Origin: Melampsora larici-populina 98AG31
Lineage: Eukaryota; Basidiomycota; Pucciniomycetes; Pucciniales; Melampsoraceae
Assembly (NCBI RefSeq): GCF_000204055.1
Contig: NW_006768811.1
Coordinates: 698,406-762,405 of the forward strand
Reading direction: 5' to 3'
Length of the DNA: 64,000 nucleotides
Below, piece by piece: positions 23,081 to 35,100 of this stretch (positions are counted from its first letter, which is position 1; each line of letters opens with the position of its first letter). The notes beneath the pieces were generated by a model. That model saw only the letters and a list, made by a program, of their open reading frames with translations. It did no database searches and was not told where the DNA came from. Position numbers and translations under genes: made by a program.

Positions 23081-23286
23081 CACTGCCAGCATAGATGCCT
23101 CGGGTTGAGAAATCCGAGGCATCATCAGAGGCAAATCCTTGGACAGACCTTGTCCGAGGTTTTTGCCCGAGGTATTTTTTTGCCCTGGAAATAACCTCGG
23201 ATCAAAACCTCGGGAAGCTTCTGTCCGAGGTTTTGCATCCGAGGATACCTCGGATTACAAAATCCGAGGTAAATATGTTGGTGGTG
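23081..23286. mobile_element. CACTA-like MITE, family A copy 1 (206 bp)
   Basis: Ends are CACTGCCAGCATAGATG and the complement of CACCACCAACATATTTACC. The 3-bp flank ACA occurs on both sides (23078-23080, 23287-23289). The interior is made of many copies of CCTCGG/CCGAGG words in both orientations (TCCGAGG, ACCTCGG). A second copy of identical length is at 58065-58270. CACT-type termini with 3-bp target duplication are the CACTA (EnSpm) hallmark; no transposase is present. Confidence 0.8.
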
Positions 23287-23591
23287 ACATTGGGAAGTAA
23301 AAGTTTCCAAATATACCTACATGCCTTGATAAATGATTGATAAAGCCATCCAGCAAGCTACGCACACAAATAACAGGATTGATGAGCCATTGATGAAATA
23401 AAATCAAGAATAGAGAAAGACTTACGATAGCACCACCAAAATTAGTCAATATAATGAAAGAAACCCAAGACCAATTAATCTCACTGGTACAAGAATAAAA
23501 CTGTAGATAGATATGACCAAAGAACATGATCCACTTGAGCTATAATTTCAAATACAATTGAAGTGGAAGATCAAACTTACAATCCAATAAT

Positions 23592-24548
23592 TTATCCAAG
23601 ATGTGGACTATAGACAGTGATCCCAGATACAATGAAAATGAAGAGTTTTCTGTGAAGGAAAACAAGCTGAATGAAAAAATTTATCATGAGGCTGGGAGAA
23701 AAACTTACGGAAAAACTCCATCTCTCAATCTATCAACTTGAGCATTTTTCCAAAACTCTGCTCCTAGAGCATGAACAAATCCAATGATGAAATAATATAA
23801 AAGAGTTCCACTATTGATTTTGCATCTGATAGTTGAAATCCCACCTTCTGAGCATTTATTTGTCTTGATGTCAAAGTAGTTTACTAAAAATATTGCAGTC
23901 AATGGGCCTGAAACATGAGCAAGAAGATAACCAACTCCTAAAGCAATGTAGAATTGAGCAGTAAACTAAAAAAATAAGGAAGAAAAGATCTCTTGAGTAG
24001 CTGAGCTCAATGAAAAAATAAATGTTTACTTACCATCTTGTAGATAGTGATAGTAGGCCAAACATGGAAATTCATCGTGAATGTAAGCATGGCAAGGCCT
24101 TGTAACAAATGGAACAACAACCATTTATATATAGAGTCAGGAAACCCTGTTATATATTTAAAAAAGGGATCGAAAGTCAGTGGAATAAATGATGATACAA
24201 ATGATTAAACAAAGCTCATGTACCTTCTTTGCTTTCTAGTAGAAAACAAATGCTTAACATCCCTGCTAGGAAACACTCAAAAAAAATATGAGCAGATCTA
24301 TTCTGAAGTGAGGTGGAAATCCATGTATCCTTTGCAGTCTTGTGAATATCACCATCTTCCTGATTCAAATCAATTCTCAATCCTTCATTTTTGCTCCAAT
24401 CAACCATCTGAATAGCTTCTGAAATCCGGTCTATTCCATTGTCCGATAAGGCTCTTGCAAGGTTTGTGATTGAACCTTTCTTGGTTTCCATAACTTCTGG
24501 ACTCAATGAATTGCTTGAAATGTCACCATCAGCAATTTTGTTTGGCAT
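23592..24548 (-). CDS. Multi-exon membrane protein of unknown function
   Basis: The exon starting MPNKIADGDISSNSLSPEVM at 24548 is hydrophilic, then ends in a hydrophobic helix (FFECFLAGMLSICFLLESKE) with a GTACAT donor near 24223. Next comes an exon at about 24149-24036 (GFPDSIYKWLLFHLLQGLAM). Then an exon from about 23966 to 23710 runs FTAQFYIALGVGYLLAHVSG, TAIFLVNYFD, LLYYFIIGFVHALGAEFW and VDRLRDGVFP. The 3' end is uncertain. One model stops at 23592 (KLFIFIVSGITVYSPHLG); another continues through an open stretch to a GTAAGT at about 23580 and possibly an exon at 23539-23427 (LKWIMFFGHIYLQFYS). Overall it has at least four hydrophobic segments and polar N-terminus, resembling an acyltransferase- or transporter-like membrane protein, but no diagnostic motif is visible. 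A transposon-derived or decayed gene is possible. Confidence 0.4.
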
Positions 24549-24719
24549 CAATGAAATGGAAGATGATTGAGAATGAAGTTGAATGAGAATGAAGTTGAAT
24601 GTGAATGAAGTTGAATGTGAATTGGATAAAGTGTAATAAAACATTCAAAATGGAAGTGAGGCTTTCACTAGCTGTGAAAGGGAGGGGGTGGTGGGGATAC
24701 CGGGATCCCTTTGTATATA

Positions 24720-25586
24720 GCATACCTTGAGAGAATCAAGAATCTTGAAGATGAAGAATTTGGATGTATAAATCAAAGGTGTTGAAAAATGGTACTTTGA
24801 GAGTATTGCTATCAAGCTCGAGGTCTTGGTGAGTGTGAGGCAGGACAAATTCCAAGGTAATTTTGATAAAGCCGCTCTTGGGTGTCCCCAAGGTCTGCCA
24901 TGAAGAATGGTAGAATTGGATGAGCTTGATCCCAAAGGCTGTACAAGGTCTGGAGAGTGAGCTAGCTATGTATCCTTGGCGGAGTAGTTGGATGGCTTTG
25001 GGCTGGCAGGTGCAGATGCTAATTGAATATTCAAGTTTGTGATCTGTTTAGAAAGTTAGTACTAGTGTATGAGTTGCAAGAATAGTTGACGGAAATGACT
25101 TACCAAGTAAATTGAATAAATCAATATCATGCGCAGGTTGGTGATCTTGAGGAGAATGTTTACTTCCAGGTGGTTTGGTGTCATCATAGCTATTTTGTGT
25201 GGTCCAATTTTTAGTCAAATATTGACAATGAAGAAATGTGGCAGTCATTTTGTTCTTGAGATGGCCCCACTCCTGAAAAAGATTGTGACATGTGTCAACA
25301 TAGTTTTGAAAACGTTCCTTGGGGGGAGGTGTGGGTTGTCGTCAGGATGAATCAAATCATCCGACTCATTGTCCTCAGCAGTCTTGACCAATACTGGTAT
25401 TTGCAGGACAGGGGCAGGTGGTGGAGGTGGAATTGGAGTGGTCACATTGAGCGGCTGTGCTGTGGGCCTGGCTGTGTCCATTTGCTTGGGAGCTTCTGGG
25501 GTTTCTTTGGGGCCTCGATGGCGTTTGGCAGTAGGTGTGGAGGATGATCCTGAAGGGACACAAGAAGTGTGTTGTTTGGGGGGCAT
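24720..25586 (-). pseudogene. Frameshifted fragment of a transposon-like gene, possibly KDZ/CxC-associated
   Basis: The frame opens at 25586 (MPPKQHTSCVPSGSSSTPTA, then KRHRGPKETPEAPK), a Pro/Thr-rich low-complexity N-terminus. In a C-run near 25322-25327 the sensible reading shifts frame: downstream the other frame gives ERFQNYVDTCHNLFQEWGHL and MTATFLHCQYLTKNW. A further open stretch at 25010-24730 reads GYIASSLSRPCTAFGIKLIQ, resembling the [RH]GYLAAxPxRPxTAFSIxLLxF motif near the cysteine cluster of KDZ transposon proteins as I recall it. No KDZ catalytic core is present, so this would be a 5' fragment. The assignment is tentative. Confidence 0.35.
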
Positions 25587-26212
25587 CTCATGCAATAAAG
25601 TCAAAAGCCACTTTGATAAAAAATCAATACCTATGTGTGTTGTTTCAAAAAAAAGGTGATTAGTATCAAAGATAAGAAACACAGAAAGAAGAAAACAGTA
25701 CTGGTACGTACAACTTTCAGATCAAATAAAACCACAGATCCAAGTAACACAGATCACAATACAATTGTAACAGGAGTATTTTTGAGGGTTCTTGTGAACC
25801 AGTTGATGTTTTACTGTTGAATATTGGTGTGGTTAGCTCTTGATTGGATGCAGAGGTGGATATTGGCGGTGATGGTGGTGCTGAGCTTAGGCCAAGTAAA
25901 ACAGAACTTCACTGATCATGGACCCCGGTGTCCTGTCTAAAATTGATGTCGTTGGTTCCAATTTTTCCTCAATTCTTCTGACTACATAGGCTGAGGCTCT
26001 CATAGAGTCTCATTTTTCATAGGCTTGATAGAGCTCAACACGTCTTACTGCCTTGGAGTCGCAGGCTGCGCAGGCCTGCGTTTAAGTTTTGATCCGACCC
26101 GGCCGATAGCCCTGATAATCAAAGGGTAGTACAGGGATCAAAAAAAGAAAATTGAAAATTTACAAAATCACAGTCAGTCGCACCACACCAGACACCTCAC
26201 CACAATTTATTA
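25587..26212. other. Intergenic, no recognised feature
   Basis: This is mixed-composition sequence between the transposon-like fragment and a MITE. A GC-rich word GCAGGCTGCGCAGGCCTGCG lies at 26062-26081. No gene recognised. Confidence 0.4.
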
Positions 26213-26395
26213 CACTGCAAAGATAATGTATTTCTCCAAGGTGAAAAATGATTACATTTAATGTACAAAATGATTAAAAGTGCATTAAGTCCGCATCAAG
26301 TCTGCATTTTTCTGAATTAATTCTGCAATATTAATCATTTTGTGCATTAAATGTAATCATTTTTCACCTTGGAGAAATACATTATCTTTGCAGTG
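26213..26395. mobile_element. CACTA-like MITE, family B copy 1 (183 bp)
   Basis: It is an almost perfect palindrome. CACTGCAAAGATAATGTATT at the left reappears complemented at the right end, and the arms continue with CTCCAAGGTGAAAAATGATTAC and ATTTAATG. TTA flanks both sides (26210-26212, 26396-26398), a 3-bp duplication. The second copy is at 48575-48757. The centre is short and rich in TGCATT. No coding capacity. Confidence 0.85.
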
Positions 26396-29354
26396 TTAAC
26401 AACAAGAATTAACTCAGCATTCAAAAGAAAACAAACAAACAACAATAAGAAATCAATCAGATTCAGAATCAAGATGATATCAGTAGAAACTCATTCAAAT
26501 CCATCAATCAATCCTATAGCTGGGCCATCTATACCATGTTCATTCTTGACTTCAACAACAAGAACAACTCTTGTCTTTCTTCTTGGATACATTACATGAA
26601 GAGTTATTCTCAGCCATCAAACAACATGATGGACCTATCCGTCTACGTCAACATCTTGCCGGTGCTGCTACGGATACAACTAATAAGGACGATCTTTTCA
26701 AGCCACCTGCTAATGAGCTCAATCAACCCAACTCGATCCAGTCAAATCATTCAACGCCGCAGATTGAAACTGATATCATTGGTATTACATGATCTTAGGC
26801 TCATAGAAAAGACTGTTTTGGTACAACAAGGGGATGAAACAATAAAGGAGGAGTCAGATGAACAAAGCCTGAGGAAATGCTGCAGCACAAGAAATATATG
26901 AAGTATTGTTATGAGGAGGCTATAACAATGGATTGTAGTGAGATTGGTGGATGTGTTTCTTGTATCAAGCCAAATCAATTAACATCTGCTCCTTTTCTGA
27001 TTGAACATCATGCGGATCGACTCGAACGCGCGAGAGTCTGTAGAATTCCCAAAACAGTTCCCTTTCACTGGGTGTGTGGGCAGTGAGATAACTGCGAAGG
27101 TGATTAAAAGCCTATTAAAGGCGAAAATAAGATAATTTGACTCTGTAAGCTTTGGTTGTTGATCCCGAAAGAGATCACAATGGCTAAAATAGAGTCAGAA
27201 CATAACGTACTATGATCAGTGGGATATGAAAAAACCAAATCTTGAAAAGCCCTCTTGGGTCCTCAAAACCTTCCCAGCCGTGTAATGCATATGAACCAAT
27301 GATATGCAATGTGGTTGTTGTGATAAGCTGAAATGGATGCTCAACAAGAACAAAGAGCCCGATCCAGGTATAGACAAAGCAGATTCTGTAATATCAGCCA
27401 AAAAGGGGAATTTATGTAGATCAGCTTAATGTGTAAAGCAAATGTATGCAGAGTCCAGACCGTACGCGAAGGTTAAGAATATCTGGAGAAGGAGGTTGGT
27501 GGATGATCAGTATCCTCGGCATAAGCTGATTGTGTTTCCGGAACTCTGCTCACCGTAGAGAGTATGGCAGCGAGAAAGAGGCCAGAATCTGGAGTTATAC
27601 TGAAGCTTTGGGTAACTGGAAAGCCAAATGAGTTAGCAAGCTATCAAGAGATCGGAATTGGAAAGAGGCATTTACTGAGCGGCAACAGAATGCTGAGTGA
27701 GGCGCCACAGCAGCACATGGGGCCCAAGACAGCCCCAATGCGCATGAATAAAATTTTCCAAGTGAGGGTCGGAACAGTGTCAGCCATTTTGTATGTGGGC
27801 GGATAAGCGAGGTGAGATGATAAGATAAGAAAGGTTTGAGTTTGAGGATTGGAAGGAGATCAAAACAATGAAATGTGGAGGGTAGAGTAATTTTCAATGC
27901 GTTGCGAGTGGGACAAAAGAATCTGAAGCTGACCAAGATTATATGTATCTCATCAGTGCAAAGCAATGCCCGCTAAGCAGTCCAGGCCAGGGAAACACTT
28001 CTGCCATCTTCAGTAGAAATTGGATCATTCAGTCAATGTGTCTACATTCTATCATGGGCTGTCTGAGGCGCGGTCTCATTCCTCTATAAATCACAAAGTT
28101 TTGAGATAGCGGATTCGTTTCACAGCAGCCAGTCATCTAAGGTGCCTGATGAGGACGAACGTATATAACTCGATCGTGCTTCAGGAACGCAGTATTGCAG
28201 CCGTAGCCATCTACATACATACCGCGCTATCCCTACGAGCCCTCGCATTGTCTCAAATGATGCTCATGAGTCGACTGGCACATTCTAGGTCCTTGATCCG
28301 GTAGGCCCTAGATCTGCCTCTATCATGGGCTAATTCGACCCATTTTTGTTTGGTTTCCTGAGTCGCAGTCGTATCAATGGTGAAGAAGTTGATTGGAATT
28401 TGGGATAGTGGCAGAGGTTGAAGACTCGAGATCTGACATCATCAACTGGATGGACCAGTCCGGGATCCTACCTTTGCACCCTTCGGTTAGAGGTCGGGCG
28501 AGCCAACGCTCGCCGTCCCGTCGGAGCTCAGGCTCATCAGCTCTGACTCTGGTGAACGAGGGTCAACGCATCGCTACATTTTGATGTGGTCAAGCCCACT
28601 CCATCAATCTTCAACAGCGAAACTTCGATTACTTCAGAAAGACCCCTCAAGGCTGCAAGGCCGTCTCGATCCATTTGTAGTATCGCTGTCACCGTGATCT
28701 GTTTCTGTCTTTGATCCACAATTCGTACGTATTGTATCTGCTCTTCTTCATTTTCTAGAATTGTCTTAAAAGTACAATCAGATATGTTTCTACAAGGGCA
28801 TTCTAAGATCAATATCAGAATACATAACTGGAAAGACACTTTCTACTTGATTACCTATCATAAAGATATTGGCCCCAAGCAACAGATGCATACTATCTTG
28901 AAAGAGATGAGAGATCATCTCCTTTCTTGTTGTACTGGACTGGGAGTCCTAGTGATTCAAGTGTCATCCTCCTCATATCACCCTTGATACTCTTTTTATG
29001 GTATTGGTCGGACCAGGAAAGTTACAGAGGCTGGAAACAGTAGCATGGCTGTCAGCTTGTATCTCGCGTGTTGCGTGGCGGGATATTTATTACAAATGTG
29101 TTTGAAGGTTATAATTCCCGGCTGCTGTCAGTGATCAGTGATAAGTACATCTAAATACATTGAGGTGGTATCTAATATGTGTGGAACAAGAATGTGATGG
29201 TGAAGACGAGTTTGCTGAAGATTGAATTAGTTGATGTGCAATTTGCAAGAAAAACAGGGTTGAGGAGATTCAGTAATTATTTGTAGTGCTTTGCTGAATT
29301 GAATATACAAGTAAGGAATTCAAGTAGCGATCTTAAAGAGGTGGATCAGAGAGA
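26396..29354. other. Three kilobases without a confident gene
   Basis: The only coding-like stretch is 26474-26795, where a frame starting MISVETHSNPSINPIAGPS breaks near 26560. The next frame then continues LLSFFLDTLHEELFSAIKQ and ends at 26790; it may be a decayed or spliced small gene of unknown type. From 27000 to 29350 I see no domain, tRNA, tandem repeat or inverted repeat. A frame at 28393-28584 and its complement are short and unremarkable. Confidence 0.3.
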
Positions 29355-30848
29355 TCAAATGAGAGTCTCCAACGACTCAGGAAAAAGTTGTTTGTTTAGA
29401 TAAGGAGGCATTGCTTGGTAACTGTCACGAGGATCGCGGGGTATAGTACGAGGGCAGGTGGAAGAGAAAAGTGTCAGACACATAGGATGAGCATGGGGGT
29501 ATAAGAAAGAATAAGACAAGACTCGAACGTACATAATTTCATCCAATACTTTTTGAAAGAGGTGGTCAACAAAAGATACTCGAGCTATCACTGAAAGTTT
29601 GATCGAGTGTTGAGCGCACCAATCAAACATGGCTGTGTTAGGTTGCGAGGAAGATTTGTTGTACTCTCTCCCCGAGAAGTCTACCAGTATCAATCTTTGT
29701 AGCTGTATGGGGTCGATGAGCGGTTCGATTGTGGCGGGCCGCAGATTGTTGGAAAATTGGAGAACAAGTGTACTTGTACTTTTGAATAATTGTTTACGCC
29801 ATTGAAAATACGGCACAAACCCAGTCGGGTGACCCAACACCAGAGTCTGCACACGGTCCATGGAAAGGTTAATCGCACCTTCCAACGTGGCATCGATCTT
29901 GGCTATCTCCAGAGCGTGTAGGCTGCCAGCGACTGGTGACAAGGCGCCGGACAAGCCGGGACCTAGGTTACCCCGTAGACGAAGGACGCGCAGGGTAGGA
30001 GCAAATATCCCCAGAAAGGCTGCTAGTCCATCTAGTCGCGGTGGATTATTTAGCGAGAATTGTACGGCCAGATTGACCAAAGGAGGTCGCGAGTGATCAA
30101 AGATGGAACCACAATATGCAATCAGGTCTTCAGATGACTGCAAAATGGCTGGTAACCGTGAAAAATCGCCCAGGCTTAGAAAAAGAGACTTGAGCTGCGG
30201 TAGATGAAAGATTGTTTTCAAGATCCGGGTGATGTCGATCGTTTGTGACGGGCTGGAAAGTTCTAGTGTTGAAAGGCTTGCGAGCTGCGTAAGGACAGGA
30301 TAGAGCTCTGCGCTCAGAAAACTGTCTGTAATGAGTCCATCCAGGTGAATAATGTGAAGATGAACAGAGATCCTCGAGATGCATTCCGCGAGCCGTTGCG
30401 GTTCGATTAAAGGTGTCGTTGGTTCTAAAGTGCCTATTCGCAGTCCTCTAAGCCAGTGAGGGTGGGAGTGCGATCCAATTTGATCGGTAATCTCCATTGC
30501 CTTGCTCGGATTTAAAAAAGGGGGCATGACGATCACGTTGTACACAAAAGGCTCGATTCGATAGAAAAACTTCCGGCAGACGATCAGCAAAGAACGGATT
30601 CTCGTGCGGGGTAAATTATCGGAAGTAATCCGATACAACGGCCGAGGCGAACTTGTACCAGCTGGATAATATTTGTCGAAGAATTCCTGCTCAGCGTATC
30701 TGATGATAATGTCAAGAACTTCGTCCGGTAACCGAAGGATGGCCGGATCAGAACCCTTGAAGGATGTAGAAAGCTTTTGAGAGGTCATCGGCTGCTTGGA
30801 CTGCCGAGGCAACACCTTCTGTCTCAGCTCTGGGTTCGTGAAACCCAC
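29355..30848 (-). CDS. F-box/leucine-rich-repeat-like protein
   Basis: The uninterrupted 497-residue frame begins MGFTNPELRQKVLPRQ; an in-frame alternative start is MTSQKLSTS at residue 22. ILRLPDEVLDIIIRYAEQEF at about residues 37-56, followed after a loop by LLIVCRKFFYRIEPFVYNVI, is the pattern of a fungal F-box-like domain (LPxEVLxxI ... VCrxF). The remainder has irregular leucine-rich units (LSTLELSS, LKSLFLSLGDF, LRVLRLRGNLG, LHALEIAKID, VQTLVLG, LQRLILVDFSG). F-box proteins recruit substrates to SCF ubiquitin ligases; the substrate is unknown. A possible last intron (donor GTACGTTC near 29532, acceptor GACAG near 29425) would keep frame and remove a poorly conserved-looking stretch, so the C-terminus is uncertain. 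Confidence 0.7.
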   Translation of the reverse strand: MGFTNPELRQKVLPRQSKQPMTSQKLSTSFKGSDPAILRLPDEVLDIIIRYAEQEFFDKYYPAGTSSPRPLYRITSDNLPRTRIRSLLIVCRKFFYRIEPFVYNVIVMPPFLNPSKAMEITDQIGSHSHPHWLRGLRIGTLEPTTPLIEPQRLAECISRISVHLHIIHLDGLITDSFLSAELYPVLTQLASLSTLELSSPSQTIDITRILKTIFHLPQLKSLFLSLGDFSRLPAILQSSEDLIAYCGSIFDHSRPPLVNLAVQFSLNNPPRLDGLAAFLGIFAPTLRVLRLRGNLGPGLSGALSPVAGSLHALEIAKIDATLEGAINLSMDRVQTLVLGHPTGFVPYFQWRKQLFKSTSTLVLQFSNNLRPATIEPLIDPIQLQRLILVDFSGREYNKSSSQPNTAMFDWCAQHSIKLSVIARVSFVDHLFQKVLDEIMYVRVLSYSFLYPHAHPMCLTLFSSTCPRTIPRDPRDSYQAMPPYLNKQLFPESLETLI

Positions 30849-31461
30849 CTGAGTAGATCACGTATATGATAGCAGGAACTAGCTAATCGTACTGGTGCCG
30901 GGAGGATATTAAGTAGAGGAAATGACCACCAGATTTCAAAATGAGCCTCTCCTCATGAAAACCAGGAGAACGAGATGGAGGTGTCGTTGAAGAATGCCAA
31001 CCTGAAAGTCGATTTCACAAGAAGCTTTACCTCCTGGACAAGGAAGTTGGTTCTCAGCCCGTGCTCACTCACATGATGAGCCAGGCTTCAAATTCCTTAG
31101 CTCTATTTAGTTTTGATTTCAAGCGTATGTCGTGTTTGACCGGCTAGGAAGCAGACAAGAGAAAAATCTGGCAAAGTTCAGTCGTTGATGTCGTCAGATG
31201 TACATAGTTGTAGGTCGCCATATCATAAGTCTCAACTGTCTCAACTCAAACATGGTCTGCAAATATGAATTCAGAAAATTTCAAAAAAATAATCAGCAGT
31301 TTTTCAGAGCGTCAGAAAGTCGGACTCGGCTCCAACTCTCTGACTCTCTGAGCCTCTATCAGATCACAGCCCCATAGCCGGATCACAGCCCCATTGCATG
31401 GCAGTGGCTGAATCTTCTTCCGATTCCAAACAACTTCCCACGTCCCCATCACCCTCATCAG
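30849..31461. other. Upstream of the F-box gene to the MULE left end
   Basis: Probable 5' region of the F-box-like gene. Sequence from 31320 to 31400 contains tandem-like GACTCTCTGAG and two copies of a GGATCACAGCCCCAT phrase. No gene recognised. Confidence 0.35.
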
Positions 31462-32155
31462 AAGGCCCTCGCCCCGCCCCCGCAATTCCGGGGACTCCCA
31501 GACTGGGGCGGGACGAGTTTTAAGGAAAATCTTTTGGCGGTGAATTTGCGGGGGGCGGCTTCTCAGAAGCTGGAGGGGCTAAAAGCGAGGCCTGCACAGA
31601 AATCTGCACCGCGCCCCCGCAATTCTGGGGAATCCCCGTCTCCCGCACCCGCGAGGTTGGGAGCTGGGCCCAGTCTTTGTAAAAAAAGGACGGCACTATT
31701 TGGCGCCCGCCTTTTTCGACCCGAAGCCCGGTTTTCGGATAGTAAAGCGGGCTTTGCCCAATCGCAGCCCGGTTTGAGATCAAAACCGGGCTGTCCAGTG
31801 TTTTTAAAACCGGGCATCATGGTTTGACAAGTTTAAAGAACCAATGTTGTTGTTTTGTTATATGTATGCAACTTTGCACAGTGCACAGTGAGTGAACCAC
31901 ACTTGGGCAGTGAGAAGTGAGATAACGAGCATAACGAGCACCCATTGAATTTTCGTCCACGGAGTTTATCTACCACCTTTAATCTTTAATGAAGACAAAT
32001 AGACAACGGCGCGTGGTGGTGTACTTCAAGAAATTACAAAACTGAGCATGGATGATGTAGAACAGATTATAAGGGAAACAAAAAGAAGTCCTAGGAGGAA
32101 AAAACGCTCTCAACAACGCATAGGAAACAAAGGTTCAAATGGCTACTGGAACCAT

Positions 32156-35100
32156 CTACGCTGCAGCTGCAGCCCACTTATCTAATTGAACTTGATACTT
32201 TTCCACCCAACTAGGTACCATAGTGCTTTCGAGCACGTCTGAGTTGCGGTCCTTACCAAATACCTGTGGAAATGGCATAAGATACGTGTCTCTGGCCTTC
32301 AAGGTGACAAAGTGTTCTCCGTTGATGAATGCCAGTACAATTGGAATTTGTTTGTTTGGCGGGGTACGGTAAGGAAAGAAGGTGTGGCTGTTTGCCGCGT
32401 GTGGATTGAAAAGAATAGTGGGACAATTGTAAGCGCTTGCAATGATAAACCCCATATATGGCATACGCATCCAATATTTTACAGCACATTTTGGTTGGTC
32501 GTGATCAAGTCGAACCTGCAGGTTGTGGACCACTTCGGCAGCAAAAGATAGGCCCTTTCGAGTTCTTTTGGAAGTCCGGTTTGATGAGATAAGTGATTCA
32601 TGTTCTTCCAAATGTTCAGACAACTCAGCCAGTAACTTTTGCCGGACGTCCAGATATGATCGTTCAGATGCTATTCCGACAGCAGCTGCAATTGCAAAAT
32701 ATCCACAATTTCCGAAAGGAGGTGGATTAAAAGATGAAATGATGTGGGGAACAATGAGAGAAGGAAGATTTTCAAGTATTTTCTACTCTGGTGGCGATGT
32801 AAACATGAATTTCTCCGATGCATTGCCCAACTGTACCTTCTCAGCTTCAACACATTCACGCTCTTCATCTTCATGTGGGAACATAACGTTTCCAAACCTT
32901 CGACTGGCTTCAAGAGTAGCCTTCACTTTGGGATCACTGCTAGACATGTTCAAGTCCTTGCCAATGAGTAATGACGCCAGTTCCGGCACCAGCACTCGGC
33001 AAAGGTACCATTTGGGAGGAAAGGGGGATGATATGTGGTCGTCCAGGGTGATTCCAGTCGGATTAGGTGTTTCCGACATAAACATTCTGGTCAATATCCT
33101 AGTCATCACTACAAGACCCCTTTGTCCATAACTGAGGGTCGTTAAGTTAGTTTGACTGTACGGTGAGGCATATGTGAGGGAGAAAAGAGAACAACAACTT
33201 ACTACCCAGGCTGCCCCACCTCAAAACCCTCAAACTCACCAGACATGGAGAACATGTATCGTCCTTGCCAATCAAATTGTTTTTGGGCTTCTTCTAGAAA
33301 AGATGAGTAGATCTTTCTGTTGATGATCTGTACCAGATATTCCCTATGGACTGGGATGCGCCTGAGTAAGAGTAAGAGTAAGAGTAAGAGTAAGAGTATC
33401 AGTAAGCGTAAGTTTGAGTACCAATGAAAAGCGATTTTTCAGAGGGCTACTTACTTTGCTAGCAATTCAAAGTCAATTTTAGTGGGCCATCCCTCATGGA
33501 TTCCTTCTGGTATTGCATGTTGCTCAGCATCGTGGAGGTCACAATACTCTGCGGTTTGAGGCCACTACAGAAACATATTGGTCAATGTCAGGTAGATTAT
33601 TGATTAGAAAGAGAAACTAGACTCACAATGGGATTGGGGATTGTCAGTAGAGTCTCTTTCAGTCGAAGCAATTTATTTGATGGCTGTGACGGAAGCGGGG
33701 CATCACAATATGGACATAAGTCACCTCCGTCAGAAGACTCAGATTCTGAAGAGGAAGAATCTGAGCCTTTTTCCAATTCTTTCTCTTCCGGAGCGTGGAT
33801 GCTGATGTCAGGAGCAGTGACTAAGGTATCTAAATCTTCTGCCTTCAGGGTTTCGACAGAAACAGTTGGCAAAACCGTTGGAGAGTTGTCCTTTGCCACC
33901 GGACAATAATTGGCGCAATGCCCTGATATCTTGCAAATGCCACATTTGAAAGCTTGCTTTTGAGAGACTGGTGGTGGATGAGTTGTTCGAGAAGTTGAAG
34001 CGATTGGTTGGGAGAAAGACACCTTGGCCTTGGAACCTTTGGTGATGGCCCAAGTGTAGACTGGTTGAGAAAGGGTAACTTTCAATGTGTTTGTAGACGT
34101 AGTTCCGGCCAGTTGAACAGCTGTGCAGTTCGGAGCGCTTGATGAGATATCAGTTGAGACAGAGACAGATAAACGAGCCCTCTTGCCAGACTTTTTGGCT
34201 TCTTTGGCAGCTTCCTTCCGAGATTCTTCGGCTTCCGCTGCTTCTTCAATCTCAAAGTCAGACTTCCATCGAGCGTCTTTCTTTGATGAGTTTCAAGGGC
34301 GTCCACGAGTGTTGGTCTTCACTATAGCGTTTTCGATTGGAATCAACGAATATCGTCCGGTTTCGAGCTTGGCTAGTTCTTCATAAATCTTGCGAAGAGA
34401 ATGCTCCGGAAGTTCGATTAGTTGACTAAACTTTGATTGCACAGCTTTTTTGAGGTCTTCATGGCACCCCGGAGGCGTTGCAAGAGTGCAATGCCATTGC
34501 TGATGCACTAGATCGGGAGGCACGTATTTGGTGTTAGAATCTTCAAATAACCGAGCAAGTTCATGAGAACAAGGTAAACCCCAGGCTCCACGAAAAGATT
34601 GGGTACATTCCCTTTTGAAAGACTTGGAGATGAGATCGTATTGTTTTTTGATTTTCTTGAGAGCAAAATGTGAAATAACCCTGTTAAGTTCTTGAAATGA
34701 TTCGGGTAGACCAAGCAATAACTTCTGGTTCTCAACTCCTAAAGATATAGTGATCTCTGCATATTGCGAGTCACCAGCTCACTTGAAAGCCTTGAAACAC
34801 GTAAGAAAATCATTGTTCCTACCATTTAAGAATTTTTTAAGTCGATGATGGCCGCCTTTGACTCGAGAGGTCGACGAGTTTCCAAAGTGTGGTGTTTGAG
34901 AAGTAAAAAGGGCAACAAACTTGTGAGAACGAGAGATCCATGTGGTTTGTAAATAATCTAAGATCCCGTGACGTCGAGCAATGGTGGTGACAGCAGCCAG
35001 GTTTTCGACGTGTTCTTCTTCGGTGGTGCTTTGAATGTATCGATTCCATGTCTTCATGAATTCTGTCCATTCAGGGCCCTTAAACTTCTTCTTACATTTC

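Noticed and set aside
27564..28987. Short ORFs on both strands between the MITE and the F-box gene
   Set aside because: All under 125 residues, no motif or consistent splice model.
31534..31827. GC-rich overlapping ORFs at the MULE left end (and 37258-37524 at the right end)
   Set aside because: They are shadows in inverted-repeat, GC-rich terminal DNA with no codon character.
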